The notes beneath the pieces were generated by a model. It searched no databases. It had not been told where the DNA came from and saw nothing but the letters and a program-made list of their open reading frames with translations. A program made the translations under genes and the position numbers. This document shows, one piece after another, positions 36,472 through 46,316 of a stretch of DNA of 64,000 nucleotides (positions are counted from its first letter, which is position 1; every line of letters starts with the position of its first letter). The DNA comes from DAINRZ01 sp964634885 (GTDB lineage: Bacteria; Bacteroidota; Ignavibacteria; Kapaibacteriales; UBA2268): the NCBI GenBank assembly GCA_964634885.1, contig CAZWLN010000020.1:7651-71650 (forward strand). The letters run 5' to 3'.

Positions 36472-37285
36472 GAAGGTACGACGCCTCGAGGCTCAGGAAC
36501 TTTTTCACTAAGGGCAGGGACGACAAACGGGTTATTTTGAACGAAGGCAGCCCGAATTTCATTTTATATACGGGCCTGAGCATGAAAAAGTCCCGGTAAG
36601 CCACCTGGAATCCTTCTTTTACGGCGGCATATTCAAATTTCTTCGGCGTCAGCCTGATCTTCTGCAGCCTTTTTACTTCTTCCACATCGTTAGCCCTGCC
36701 TGAAGCTATTAGCCGATGGAAGATGAAGTCGGGCAGCAGGTGTATGAAAGGAAGCTTGCCGCCTTTATTGGCAACGGTGTGCTGGTGTCCTCCGTATGGG
36801 GAATGATAGGGAGGGAAAGTGACATAGAGGCAGCCGCCGGGTTTGATGATTTTCCTGATATTCCTGAGCGCCAGATCTGTGAAGTCGAGATGCTCTATTA
36901 CATCGCGAAGAAGCACCAGGTCGAATTTCTGTTTCCATTTGTCTTCCGGCTCGCTGTAAACGATATCATGGTTTGTGAATTCAATGTTCATAGCGGCGCG
37001 GGCAGTGTAGTCTGTGGCCTTGTCGAGCCTGACCTGTACTATGTCCGTTCCCAGCCCCCCGGATGCTCCGGCCTCGACAAAGGCAGAAAGCACACCGCCT
37101 TCGGCACATCCTATTTCAGCAACAGCCATGCCTTCTTCGAAGCAGCGGATACGGGACAGGTAGGGTACCAGCACTTCTTTGGCGAGGCGGTACTGATAGC
37201 CCCAGTAATACTTGTCGTTGTCGCTGATGTCCGGGGCATTGCCGATGATGTCGCTGATGCTCATTATTTCTTTTTTCTCAACCAT
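36461..37285 (-). CDS. Class I SAM-dependent methyltransferase
   Basis: 274 residues. SAM-binding motif I is VAEIGCAEGGVLSAFVEAGA, followed by GLGTDI, LVLLRDVIEHL (motif II/III region) and IKPGGCLYVTFPPYHSPYGGHQH. This layout is that of UbiG/Methyltransf_11/23-type enzymes acting on small molecules, lipids or sugars; the substrate is unknown. The C-terminal 70 residues (about 205-274) are basic and hydrophobic and could contact a membrane. dut lies directly upstream on the same strand with one base between, so they probably form an operon. Confidence 0.85.
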   Translation of the reverse strand: MVEKKEIMSISDIIGNAPDISDNDKYYWGYQYRLAKEVLVPYLSRIRCFEEGMAVAEIGCAEGGVLSAFVEAGASGGLGTDIVQVRLDKATDYTARAAMNIEFTNHDIVYSEPEDKWKQKFDLVLLRDVIEHLDFTDLALRNIRKIIKPGGCLYVTFPPYHSPYGGHQHTVANKGGKLPFIHLLPDFIFHRLIASGRANDVEEVKRLQKIRLTPKKFEYAAVKEGFQVAYRDFFMLRPVYKMKFGLPSFKITRLSSLPLVKKFLSLEASYLLKA

Positions 37286-37286
37286 A

Positions 37287-37739
37287 TTACCTTTTTATTC
37301 CAGTGCTGCCGAAGCCGCCGTCGCCGCGTTCCGTTTCGGAAAGCTCAGGCACAGGCTCCCATTCGATTTTCTCATAGCGTGCAATTACTAATTGGGCAAT
37401 CCTGTCGCCACGGCTGACAGTGAAGGGTATCTTGCTGAAGTTGGCAAGGATTACTTTTACCTCGCCACGGTAATCACTGTCGATGGTGCCGGGTGAGTTG
37501 AGTGCAAAGATGCCGTGTTTGGCAGCCAGCCCGCTGCGGGAACGCACCTGGCATTCAAAGCCGGGTTCAAGGGCGATGGCCAGCGATGTCGGAACCATCG
37601 TAACCTGGCCCGGTTCGATTGTCACAGGTTCTTCGGGAGCAGCAAAAATATCCATGCCCGCTGAACCGTCGGTAGCATAGGCCGGCAGCGGTATGTCGCT
37701 GTATTTGTCGTCTAATCTTTTAATTTTAATCTTCATCAT
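37287..37739 (-). CDS. dut: dUTP diphosphatase
   Basis: Hydrolyses dUTP to dUMP and pyrophosphate, keeping uracil out of DNA and feeding thymidylate synthesis; homotrimeric. It has 150 residues with all five motifs in order: [40 protein letters not shown] and the C-terminal [11 protein letters not shown]-loop-like motif. Either of two adjacent ATGs (37739 or 37736) may start it. Divergent from rimO across an 80-base AT-rich region. Confidence 0.96.
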   Translation of the reverse strand: MMKIKIKRLDDKYSDIPLPAYATDGSAGMDIFAAPEEPVTIEPGQVTMVPTSLAIALEPGFECQVRSRSGLAAKHGIFALNSPGTIDSDYRGEVKVILANFSKIPFTVSRGDRIAQLVIARYEKIEWEPVPELSETERGDGGFGSTGIKR

Positions 37740-37819
37740 TTAAAATATATTTTACTCAATTTTGTATTTAGTAATTTTAAAATTGACATTTATTTAATTT
37801 GAAAAATTACTAAAGATTT

Positions 37820-39127
37820 ATGAAGAAAAGTAAGAAAAAATCGGAAATCAGTAATATATCGGTGTTGACTCTTGGTTGCTGCAAGAACCTGGTCGATTCG
37901 GAACAGCTTCTTGGCATCCTCCGTTCCAACGGCTATAAACTTGTCGAAGACATGGGCCAGGCCGACGCAGTCATCATCAATACCTGCGGATTCATTAACG
38001 ACGCCAAACAGGAAAGCATTAACCTGATATTCTCAATCGGCGAAATGAAAAAGCACGACGGCATACAAAAGCTCATTGTCGTAGGCTGTCTTTCGCAGCG
38101 CTACCACGAAGCTCTTGCTTCCCAAATACCCGATGTCGATCATTTCTTCGGAATCAATGAACACGACAAAGTCCTGAAAGCGCTTAAAGGCGAAGAGAAG
38201 TTTACGGTTTCTGGAAGCCGCTACCTCCTGACCCCCAGTCATTACGCCTATCTGAAGATATCCGAAGGATGCAGCCACCGTTGTGCTTTTTGTGCCATTC
38301 CCCTGATCAGGGGGCCTTATGTCTCACGGCCTATGGAATCGATCCTGGCAGAAGCCGGTACTATTGCAGCGATGGGCGTGAAGGAACTGATTGTGATTGC
38401 TCAGGACACTACTTTCTACGGCATGGACCTGTACAAGGAAAGGAAAATCGCGGAATTGCTGGACAGGCTTGCACAAATGGACAAATTCGACTGGATCAGG
38501 CTGATGTACACATACCCTGCTGACTTTCCGGAGGATGTGCTTGACGTGATGGCCCGCAACGAATCCATCTGTAAATACATTGACCTTCCGCTGCAGCACA
38601 TATCGGACAATATGCTTAAGAGCATGAAACGCCATTCTACCGGTAGCCAGCTCAGGAAACTGGTCGAAACAATCAGGGAAAAAGTACCCGGCGCCGCCAT
38701 ACGCAGCACCTTCATCACAGGCTTCCCCGGCGAAACGGACGCCGATTACCAGGAATTGTACAATTTCATCAGCGAATACAAGCTCGACCGGGTGGGTGTG
38801 TTTACCTATTCGCACGAAGACGGCACTCCTGCCTTCGCAATGAAAAACGATGTGCCCGAGGAGATCAAACTGCTGTGGAAAGAAGCGATAATGATTAAAC
38901 AGGCAGAGATATCGCTGGCGAAGAACAGGCAGCTGATCGGCAGCAGACTGAGGGTACTGGCCGACGGGTTTGATGATGAGGGAAGAATCATTGCACGCAG
39001 CGAAAAGGATGCACCGGAAATCGATAATGCCGTCATAATTGCAGGCGACAGCGGGGTTGAACCGGGGCAGTTCGCCAATGTTACTATTCGAGACGCTTCG
39101 GAGTATGACCTGAATGGGGAATTATGA
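37820..39127 (+). CDS. rimO: Ribosomal protein S12 methylthiotransferase
   Basis: Radical-SAM methylthiotransferase that methylthiolates the conserved aspartate of ribosomal protein S12. It has 435 residues: an N-terminal MTTase domain with three cluster cysteines (LGCCKNLVDSEQ, NTCGFINDA, VGCLSQRY), the radical-SAM CxxxCxxC at C151, C155 and C158 (CSHRCAFC), and a C-terminal TRAM domain (about 370-435). LGCxKNLVDSE is diagnostic for RimO rather than MiaB. The usual LGCPKN is LGCCKN here, giving an extra cysteine. Confidence 0.95.
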   Translation: MKKSKKKSEISNISVLTLGCCKNLVDSEQLLGILRSNGYKLVEDMGQADAVIINTCGFINDAKQESINLIFSIGEMKKHDGIQKLIVVGCLSQRYHEALASQIPDVDHFFGINEHDKVLKALKGEEKFTVSGSRYLLTPSHYAYLKISEGCSHRCAFCAIPLIRGPYVSRPMESILAEAGTIAAMGVKELIVIAQDTTFYGMDLYKERKIAELLDRLAQMDKFDWIRLMYTYPADFPEDVLDVMARNESICKYIDLPLQHISDNMLKSMKRHSTGSQLRKLVETIREKVPGAAIRSTFITGFPGETDADYQELYNFISEYKLDRVGVFTYSHEDGTPAFAMKNDVPEEIKLLWKEAIMIKQAEISLAKNRQLIGSRLRVLADGFDDEGRIIARSEKDAPEIDNAVIIAGDSGVEPGQFANVTIRDASEYDLNGEL

Positions 39128-39524
39128 GAAGGAGTGCGGAGTTAGGAGGAAAAACTCACGTTTTTCGTATCAATAATAGAAAACAGTCTTAAGTAGAGAC
39201 AGGTCTCAGACCTGTCTCACACCGTTTCGAGCACTGGGAGTCTAGCGCAGCCAAATTTTAATATATGAGAAATTGGCAAAAAGTATGAAATAATATAAAC
39301 TGGATACCATTATATTGATAGAAATTTGATTATTTGTCAATAGAATCATTATGAATTGTCATTACAATCTCTGTATCAACTGAATTATCAACAATGTTTT
39401 ATTGACATATTAAGAGAATATTATCTAGGATTCCGGACAAAGAATTGTCATTAGCTCCCCCCATAAAACAGAAAAGGACAAGCCTGAGCCTGTCCTTTCA
39501 TAATATCTAACCGCCGGTAAATTT
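39128..39524. other. Gene-free region with a palindromic repeat and the C69 terminator
   Basis: 397 AT-rich bases between convergent rimO and the C69 peptidase. An 11-base inverted repeat (GAGACAGGTCT ... AGACCTGTCTC, one-base centre) is at 39196-39218, related to the palindrome at 35779. The far end carries the minus-strand terminator (39464-39498). Nothing else is visible between 39220 and 39460. Confidence 0.6.
39464..39498 (-). terminator. Rho-independent terminator of the C69 dipeptidase gene
   Basis: On the minus strand AAAGGACA pairs with TGTCCTTT across a ten-base loop that can itself pair partly (GGCTCAGGCT), followed by T-rich sequence TTCTGTTTTA. It begins 26 bases after the stop codon. 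Confidence 0.7.
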
Positions 39525-41180
39525 TTACTGGACTTTACCGTTTTTCTTTTCTTTCCATTCGACCTTGTAGTAATCGGGATTCTCTTCTACGACCTTTTTG
39601 AAGTAGTAATTGCCGTAGCCTTTACCTGAAGGAGACCTGCCGTGGTTCTTCTTTACGTCGTTGATGTAACCGTCGTTGTATTTGACGACGAGGCTGTGCC
39701 ACAGTTCAGTCCAACGCTTGTGAACGGTTTCAACCTGCGTGTTGGAATAGCTTGTGAGGTATTCGACAGCCTTGGCTGGTTTTTGCTTGTAGAGCTTCAT
39801 GGCTTCTTCTTCGACGGAGGCCTGGTTCTTCTCGAACGAATCTTCCAGTTCCTTCTGTACAGGCTTGATGTCCTGAATTGCGTACTGGTACTTTGTGTAG
39901 GCCAGGTTCGCAACGAGGTTGAAAACCCAGAAAGTGGATTCGAGTGTGAAGTCGCCGATGCTTCCGACCTGGAGGCATTTCGGCACCCGTGTCATGCTGC
40001 AGTAAAGCGGCATATATACATTGGAATATGTGTCATCGACGCCGTACCAGAAGATGCCGCCGATCTCGCGGGGTTTGTCGGAGCGAAGCTGCGAGACGAA
40101 GCTGAAAGCAGTCTGCTGGGTGGAAATCGGCCTCTCCCATCCGTATTCGGTAACGCTGTCGCCTTCGAGGTGCCAGGTAAGGCCCTTCCACCTGTAGGGA
40201 CAGCCGTAGGGGCCGGCAGCCAGGCCCTTAGTCATGTCATAGGGCGTGTTCTCGAAGTGGTCCCTCATCATGTCCATTGCGTCGCGTACGGACAGTTTCC
40301 TGTCGGGTTTGATAAACAGAGGATAGGGTTCAACGTCTTTGTAAGCTCTCCAGTATGCTGTGTCCAGCTTAAGAGAAGGAGCGCACCTGTTAAACATGCT
40401 CCACACCCTGCCTTCACAGAAAAGAAGGTTGCCCGGGTCGAGGGGACAGAAGGCATCGACAAAGCTGAATTGGGCGGAGTCGGGTTTATAGTAGCCCTTT
40501 TTCTTGGCGAAGTCGAAGAGATCGAGTGCATAGATGCAGTTCTCGGGATCATTCGTCGGTACTTCGCGGATTCTTGCCTGGTTGGCGTGTGCGCAGATGT
40601 AACCGTCGGGAACTCTGCGTGCTGCCCAGACAGCGCCTTTCGAGCCGGGGCCTTTGCCTACCATTTCCATGATCCAGGCTTCGTTGGCGTCGGCAACGGA
40701 GAAGGATTCGCCTGAACTGTAGTAGCCGTAACGGGTAACGAGGTCGCCCATTATATTAATTGCTTCGCGGGCAGTCTTTGAACGCTGCAGCGCTAGGTAC
40801 ATCAGGCTGCCGTAGTCGATCCTGCCGGTCGTATCGCGCAATTCTTCCCTGCCTCCGAAAGTAGTCTCGCCGATGGAGACCTGGTATTCATTTATATTGC
40901 CGACAACGGTGTAGGTCTGGGCTACCTGGGGAATTTTACCAAGGTAAACATGGGAATCCCAGTCCCATACTTCGACACTGTCACCGGGTTTCCATTTCTT
41001 GCCGGTAGAAAAAAAGAGTGGTTCCATGAATCCGCCTGCATCGGCATTATAGGTAATCATCACCGAGCCGTCAACAGATGCTCCTTTAGATACTAACAGG
41101 TTAGTGCAGGCCATCAGGTCGGTGTTGTCCAGAACGAGTACCACAGCCATTATACTCATCAATTGAAATATTCTTTTCAT
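39525..41180 (-). CDS. Secreted C69-family dipeptidase
   Basis: 551 residues. A signal-like N-terminus leads to MACTNLLVSKGASVDGSVMITYNAD, where C25 is the expected N-terminal nucleophile of the Ntn-hydrolase fold, exposed after cleavage of the leader. Blocks FSVADANEAWIMEMVGKGP, RVPDGYICAHANQARI and the C-terminal region match PepD/DUF-C69 peptidases, which split dipeptides or short peptides. The leader is typical of family members exported to the periplasm. Single gene with its own terminator. Confidence 0.88.
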   Translation of the reverse strand: MKRIFQLMSIMAVVLVLDNTDLMACTNLLVSKGASVDGSVMITYNADAGGFMEPLFFSTGKKWKPGDSVEVWDWDSHVYLGKIPQVAQTYTVVGNINEYQVSIGETTFGGREELRDTTGRIDYGSLMYLALQRSKTAREAINIMGDLVTRYGYYSSGESFSVADANEAWIMEMVGKGPGSKGAVWAARRVPDGYICAHANQARIREVPTNDPENCIYALDLFDFAKKKGYYKPDSAQFSFVDAFCPLDPGNLLFCEGRVWSMFNRCAPSLKLDTAYWRAYKDVEPYPLFIKPDRKLSVRDAMDMMRDHFENTPYDMTKGLAAGPYGCPYRWKGLTWHLEGDSVTEYGWERPISTQQTAFSFVSQLRSDKPREIGGIFWYGVDDTYSNVYMPLYCSMTRVPKCLQVGSIGDFTLESTFWVFNLVANLAYTKYQYAIQDIKPVQKELEDSFEKNQASVEEEAMKLYKQKPAKAVEYLTSYSNTQVETVHKRWTELWHSLVVKYNDGYINDVKKNHGRSPSGKGYGNYYFKKVVEENPDYYKVEWKEKKNGKVQ

Positions 41181-41428
41181 AATCTCCTTTCATCCATTCA
41201 CAATTTCATACAAACCTTTAAGTTACGAAAAATTTTAATTATTTAAAAAAAGAAGAAGCGGAGAGAAGGAAAATATTATGTGTAAAATTACACAAAAGCA
41301 GGACGGAAGTATGTTCAGCCATTAGTCTTTATTTGCTTTCTGCTTATATAATAACATCCGAATCATTCTGATATAGTCTGTTCGATCCTACCTCGCGCAG
41401 AGTACTTGTTTGCCGTCCCCATTCCCTG

Positions 41429-44400
41429 TCACTCCATTTTAATGAATCCCAGGATTACTTCATTAAGTTTCAGGAAATAGCAGCCCGGAGCCAACGATGA
41501 AACGTCGATTGTGTTCCCGGCGGCAACTCCTCCCATTACTTCCACGCCTTCCACTGTGTAAACGGAGTAGCTGAGGCTGCTGCCGGTTACTCCCGACAAC
41601 AGCAGATGTCCGGAAACGGGATTGGGGTAAATGGCAATTGCATCATTCCGGCTGCCGTCAGGTACACCGGAAGGATCGGCAAGCGTGAAAGAGCGCGTTT
41701 CGCTCCAACTGCTGCAGTTCAGGCTGCTGTCGGCTTTCACCCTCCAATAAAATGTTAACGACGGGGTAAGGCCGTATGTAAACGAAGTGTCTGCCAGTTG
41801 CGCTTCGTCATGGATTACGGAGTTGAAGCCTTTGTCGGCAGCAATCTGTAAATGATAGGTTCCGGCGCCCTGGACGGCGAACCAGGACAGGGTCCCTTCG
41901 GCAGGCAACCCTGTCGCATTGTCCGGCGGGAAGTCCTGTTGAGGAATTTGCAGTTCCGTGTGGAAACTGCGCACCTGCGACCAGTGGCTTGAAGCGGTGC
42001 TGTTGAATGCAGTAATCCTCCAGTAGTAAACCCGATTATATTCCAGGCCGCTGTAATTGAATTTTGTATCAGTAATGCCGCTTTGGCGAACAATAAACTC
42101 ATCGAAAACAGGGCTTTTTGAAATCCCTGCCCTGTATGTTTCTGCCCCTGTTACGGAGTTCCATTGAAGACTGCCTTCTACAGGTATGGCGTAACTGCCG
42201 TCTTCCGGGCTTTTTAACTCCGGAGCCGACAGCCCGTATTCCGAATGGGTGATGAATGAATGTACAAATGACCACTGTCCCGGAACGCCTCCCTTTTTGT
42301 ACTGTACTCTCCAGAAATACTCAGTATTGTACTGCAGGCCGGAGTATTCGGCAACCGTATCCTTCAGGCCGTCAACATCGAGGACATTATACGAGAATAG
42401 CGTATCCCTGCATAGTTGAACCCTGTAGCCGTCCGCATTAATATATTTAAACCACTTCAAAACACCGGCCGTCTGGGTTTGTACGTTTTCATTAAGGGGG
42501 TCGGCAAGTGTTACGTGAGGCGCTTGTATCGTAAAGGAACGAACATCGGACCAGTTACCCCAATCGAATGTATTGCCCGCTTTCACCCTCCAGAAGTACT
42601 TTTCATTATACTCTCCGGCAACAAAAGAGTATTCGGTTTTTGTAATGCTGCTGTCAGACACGACAGGGCGGGAAAAATCCCTGTTCCCGGCTATTTGGAG
42701 GTAATAGACGGCAGCTTTTGCTAAAGCTCTCCAGGAAACCGTACATCCTACGTCTGCAACAGTATTGTTTTCAGGTAAAAGCAATTCCGGGGCGGGTAAC
42801 AAGGCTGCTGTCGCAGTGGTAAAAGACCAGGCCTCAGACCATTCGCCGGGTCCGTCGGGATAATCGGCCTTTACCCTCCAGTGCAGTTTCGTCGTCGAAG
42901 GCAGACTGCAGTTGAAGTACGCATTTTTCAACCCGTTGGTATCAGTGATTATAATCGAAAAGCTGGAGTCCGCAGCAATTTGCAGCCTGTACCCCAAAGC
43001 CGTGGAATAGGGAATCCATGTTAATTTGGCTTCAGTCCCGACTTCTTTTGCATTGTTGGCGGGAGCCTTCAGGACCGGGCCGGCCAACAGGGTACTGAAA
43101 CTGAATACTGACGACCAGGCACTTGTGTCAATTTGCCGGCATGCCTTCACCCTCCAGAAATACTCTGTAGCAGGTTCGAAATCATTGTAACCGAAACTCG
43201 TATCACCGGCAATGTTGGTGCCGTATTTCAACTCCCTGAAATCGCCGTATCCGGATATTTCCAGCCGGTATGAGAAAGCACCTGCGACAGGATTCCATGA
43301 AAGGCGGCCTTTTAAAGGCAGACCGGTGGAATCATCAGCCGGGCAGGACAGAACCGGCGCCGGTAAGGTGGTCGTGAAGTTGTTCACAGCAGAGAATGGG
43401 CCTTCGGCAGTGCCCTGGTATGCCTTTACCTGCCAGTAATAGACAGTGTTGTTTTGTACTTTCTCGATGGAAATACTGTTCCCTGCAAGTTTGTTCGAAT
43501 CCAGTACCAAATTGGTAAAATTGTTGTCAAGGCTGACTCTTACCCTGTAATAGCCTGCACCGTCCACTGCTTTCCAGGACAGGGAACTGCCCGGCTTAAA
43601 GCCTGTTGTGCCGCTGACGGGACGGAGTGAATCGGGCGCAGGTACAATAAGTGTTGTAAAGCTATAATTTCCTGTCCAGGCTGTTGTATCATATTTACTC
43701 ATGGCCCTGATGCGCCAGTAATACACTTTTTGATATTCCAGGGCTTTGTAATTCAAGGTATTACCCGAATCGACCACCGCATTTGTAATGAGAACCGAGA
43801 AATCGGGCAAGGAGGAAAGCTGCAACTGATAATGGGTGGCTCCGTGGGTGGCTTTCCACTGGAAACTGCCGTTAATCGCTATGCCTGTTGCCTTATTTGC
43901 AGGGCTGATGATCTCCGGTGTCGTCAGTTCATTGTAACTGAGTGCAAACTCACCTGAGCCTGTGAATTCAGCGGTAATTTCCCCTGTAGCTGCATTGTAG
44001 GTGCTATTCAGGCCTTTGAAGGTACCAGTGGCTTCGCTGTCTCTTTTGAAAATCTGTACTTTTCGCGGATGGAGCAGGTTCTCGACAGCGCTTGCCTTAA
44101 TTTTAACCGTTCCCTGGATATTTGTAATACCCGTATCGGACAAGACCCACCTGTACGGGAAGATTGCCGTGAAACCTGAGTCCTGGTACTGAGCAAAGGG
44201 CGGCCCATAGTTGTGTTTTTCCAAGGAAACAGCGCCTGAACCGGACAGGTTTGTAACTACTAATGTTGCAGCGGTATTGAACTGCTCGTTGTTAAAATGG
44301 TATGTACCCGGGCTGCTGATTGGTAAAGTAACAGCATCCATCAGGGTAACATATTTGCAGGCTCTGTAAATGGCTCCTTCTGCCAGCTCTCCGCACCTGA

Positions 44401-45451
44401 ATTGATACTGGAAAGCGACACTGTGATCGGGCCTTACTTCCTCGACTTTCGTAGAAACCCAGTTAATTAATGTGTTGCCGTTGGGCAGCCTCTGTGCGCT
44501 TCCAAATATGTCCGTGTACAGATCGGGTGCATTCCTGTGTTCCCACACTTTCAGAGCTGTCATATTTTCAAAATCCGGTTGATATTCCACAACCCTTGAG
44601 TATTGTGGGGACTTCAGGGTTCCATTGTCGAACATCAGGATGTTACCGTTTGGAAGTAATGTTACCGAATGCTGGTGGGAAAACCCAGTGTATCCGTTCA
44701 CTTCATCGTTCAGGAAGGTAAACTGGTTGTTTTTACAGTTCTCTCCTCCAAAACGCCACATAATGTCGCCGGTTTTCTTATTGATTTTCACAATCTCGTC
44801 CAAATTGCGGAAAGAAAGGACGAGATTGCCGTCAGTGTCTTCACAGACCGAGTTAGCATGGGCAAAATCGATTGTCTCCTGTGTCAGGTCAATGTCCGAA
44901 GTCGCATCTGTAACACTGAAATGGTCGAGGGCATTCCATACCCAGTAAATAGTTCCGTTTCGGTCCGTCTCGACAATTTCAACGTCTGTTACCTTAGCGT
45001 TTTCAGAGCCTCCGTCAACAATTTTGCTCATGTCCATCGTTTTATATTTTTCATAGAGCAGGAGATAGTGCCCGTTCGTGAGCACATCGGCATCATGATT
45101 GTTCAGGCAGTAGTTTTCATTAGAGTAAACAGGTATGCTGTCAACCAGTTTCAGGTTCCTGTCACAAAGGTATAATATACTCTTTTGTGTTCCGTAGCTG
45201 AGCCAGTAGCCGTTTTTCAGCAGTTTCTGGTTCAATGTCATTGACAGGTAATCATTCCTGATTTCATAGCGGTTGGTTCCGTAATTATCCAGTAACGAGA
45301 ACCCGTAATTGCCGTTCCACCCCAGCTTGTAATAGCCCGGGCTTGGGTTGTCCAGCACCGTCACAGCCCAGCAGGTATCTGTTTCTGCCTGGGCGTTGTA
45401 ATTAAAAATATTCACAAACAATAGTAGTATCAACCCCATCCTCTTTGCCAT
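41429..45451 (-). CDS. Arylsulfotransferase-like protein with eight Fn3-like repeats and a T9SS sorting tail
   Basis: 1340 residues from ATG 45451, preceded at 5 bases by GGGAGAAG; the frame also has a TTG at 45463. Signal peptide (MAKRMGLILLLFVNIFNYNAQA), then an ASST-type beta-propeller of about 350 residues (NHDADVLTNGHYLLLYE, EIVKINKKTGDIMWRFGG, FSHQHSVTLLPNGNILMFDNG). About 120 linking residues lead to eight repeats of about 93 residues (each with LSWxxVxGAxxYRLQI and FYWRVKA), and a type-A T9SS tail (IAIYPNPVSGHLLLSGVTG ... LKLNEVILGFIKME). ASST enzymes move sulfate between phenols; whether the catalytic histidine is kept is not certain. It probably sits on the cell surface. Confidence 0.85.
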   Translation of the reverse strand: MAKRMGLILLLFVNIFNYNAQAETDTCWAVTVLDNPSPGYYKLGWNGNYGFSLLDNYGTNRYEIRNDYLSMTLNQKLLKNGYWLSYGTQKSILYLCDRNLKLVDSIPVYSNENYCLNNHDADVLTNGHYLLLYEKYKTMDMSKIVDGGSENAKVTDVEIVETDRNGTIYWVWNALDHFSVTDATSDIDLTQETIDFAHANSVCEDTDGNLVLSFRNLDEIVKINKKTGDIMWRFGGENCKNNQFTFLNDEVNGYTGFSHQHSVTLLPNGNILMFDNGTLKSPQYSRVVEYQPDFENMTALKVWEHRNAPDLYTDIFGSAQRLPNGNTLINWVSTKVEEVRPDHSVAFQYQFRCGELAEGAIYRACKYVTLMDAVTLPISSPGTYHFNNEQFNTAATLVVTNLSGSGAVSLEKHNYGPPFAQYQDSGFTAIFPYRWVLSDTGITNIQGTVKIKASAVENLLHPRKVQIFKRDSEATGTFKGLNSTYNAATGEITAEFTGSGEFALSYNELTTPEIISPANKATGIAINGSFQWKATHGATHYQLQLSSLPDFSVLITNAVVDSGNTLNYKALEYQKVYYWRIRAMSKYDTTAWTGNYSFTTLIVPAPDSLRPVSGTTGFKPGSSLSWKAVDGAGYYRVRVSLDNNFTNLVLDSNKLAGNSISIEKVQNNTVYYWQVKAYQGTAEGPFSAVNNFTTTLPAPVLSCPADDSTGLPLKGRLSWNPVAGAFSYRLEISGYGDFRELKYGTNIAGDTSFGYNDFEPATEYFWRVKACRQIDTSAWSSVFSFSTLLAGPVLKAPANNAKEVGTEAKLTWIPYSTALGYRLQIAADSSFSIIITDTNGLKNAYFNCSLPSTTKLHWRVKADYPDGPGEWSEAWSFTTATAALLPAPELLLPENNTVADVGCTVSWRALAKAAVYYLQIAGNRDFSRPVVSDSSITKTEYSFVAGEYNEKYFWRVKAGNTFDWGNWSDVRSFTIQAPHVTLADPLNENVQTQTAGVLKWFKYINADGYRVQLCRDTLFSYNVLDVDGLKDTVAEYSGLQYNTEYFWRVQYKKGGVPGQWSFVHSFITHSEYGLSAPELKSPEDGSYAIPVEGSLQWNSVTGAETYRAGISKSPVFDEFIVRQSGITDTKFNYSGLEYNRVYYWRITAFNSTASSHWSQVRSFHTELQIPQQDFPPDNATGLPAEGTLSWFAVQGAGTYHLQIAADKGFNSVIHDEAQLADTSFTYGLTPSLTFYWRVKADSSLNCSSWSETRSFTLADPSGVPDGSRNDAIAIYPNPVSGHLLLSGVTGSSLSYSVYTVEGVEVMGGVAAGNTIDVSSLAPGCYFLKLNEVILGFIKME

Positions 45452-45956
45452 ATCTTCTCCCAATACTCTGTTATCTATAAAACCAATTCTTTTCTTTTTG
45501 TTTATTATTACTCAGGTGAAATCAGGTATTCCTGATTTTCAAATGATGGAAAATATATTTTACATCAACTTTGATTAACAATTACTGATATACATGGATA
45601 ATAAAAAAATGTTAGGATCGGGCCGTTTTTGTCATGATCCTAAGGAATATGCTCCTGGAGGCTGATTCCAGTTTTATTCCAATTGAGTTTACTATAACGT
45701 TTTATATTCCTTTTTTCATTGGCCTGCTATTCTTGTAACAGTACCTATGACAAGTTTGGAACATTTTCTTTGACCTGGCCTTTTTCCTTTTGGGAATAAT
45801 TAATAATTACCAGTAAATAAATTTTATAAATGTAAAAAATTCTTTGCATTACTAATAATTATTATTATATTTGTACAGAATGATATGATACAATATCAGA
45901 AAATGATTGATGAGAAATGTATTAGTAAAATATTATAAACAAATCAAAGGTGGTAC
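45452..45956. other. Long AT-rich divergent region
   Basis: 505 bases without a gene between the divergent ASST gene and the DnaA-like pair. It contains a perfect 8-base inverted repeat TTAGGATC/GATCCTAA at 45612-45643 with a 16-base spacer, and a TATATTTG (TAnnTTTG-type) word near 45867-45874, about 85 bases before the ATG at 45957. No other structure is visible. Confidence 0.45.
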
Positions 45957-46316
45957 ATGGACAGCGCAGGAGGAATCTCCGGGGAAAAGACACAACTGCC
46001 GGGCCGGGAATTAAGCGTCGGCTGCCTTCATATGAACGTGGTCGTGATGCTACGGACTTTTGGCTTCAATCCCGACGAAGTACTGTCACACTCACGTCTG
46101 TCGGAGAATAAAAATGTCAGGTTTGCCGTATTCTACGTGCTGAAGACAGATTTTGACATCAGCTATATGGCAATCGGCAGGGCTTTCGGCTTCAATCATG
46201 CTGCCGTCATCCATGCCGTGCGCCAGACGACAAAGATGATGTTCCAGCGCAATCTTTTCATTAAGAAATTAACAGGCCTTTTTCATAAATATATTGAGGA
46301 GAACTGCTATGGATAA
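45957..46316 (+). CDS. Small protein with a DnaA domain-IV-like helix-turn-helix
   Basis: 119 residues. The stretch RFAVFYVLKTDFDISYMAIGRAFGFNHAAVIHAVRQTTKMM (about 62-102, written here as a region) follows the DnaA C-terminal pattern (GRAF...HxxVxHAxRxx), the part that binds DnaA boxes. There is no AAA+ ATPase domain, so it is not the replication initiator. Similar short proteins occur in Bacteroidota as free DNA-binding modules. It overlaps the next gene by 8 bases, so the pair is probably co-translated. The ATG at 45957 is preceded by AAAGGTGG. Confidence 0.7.
   Translation: MDSAGGISGEKTQLPGRELSVGCLHMNVVVMLRTFGFNPDEVLSHSRLSENKNVRFAVFYVLKTDFDISYMAIGRAFGFNHAAVIHAVRQTTKMMFQRNLFIKKLTGLFHKYIEENCYG

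Noticed and set aside
36716..37417. 233-codon plus-strand frame over the methyltransferase and dut genes
   Set aside because: Overlaps two genes with clear motifs on the other strand; no own support.
39642..40715. Long 357-codon plus-strand frame opposite the C69 peptidase
   Set aside because: It lies entirely antisense to a clear peptidase gene and its translation has no recognisable motif; the peptidase motifs are unmistakable.
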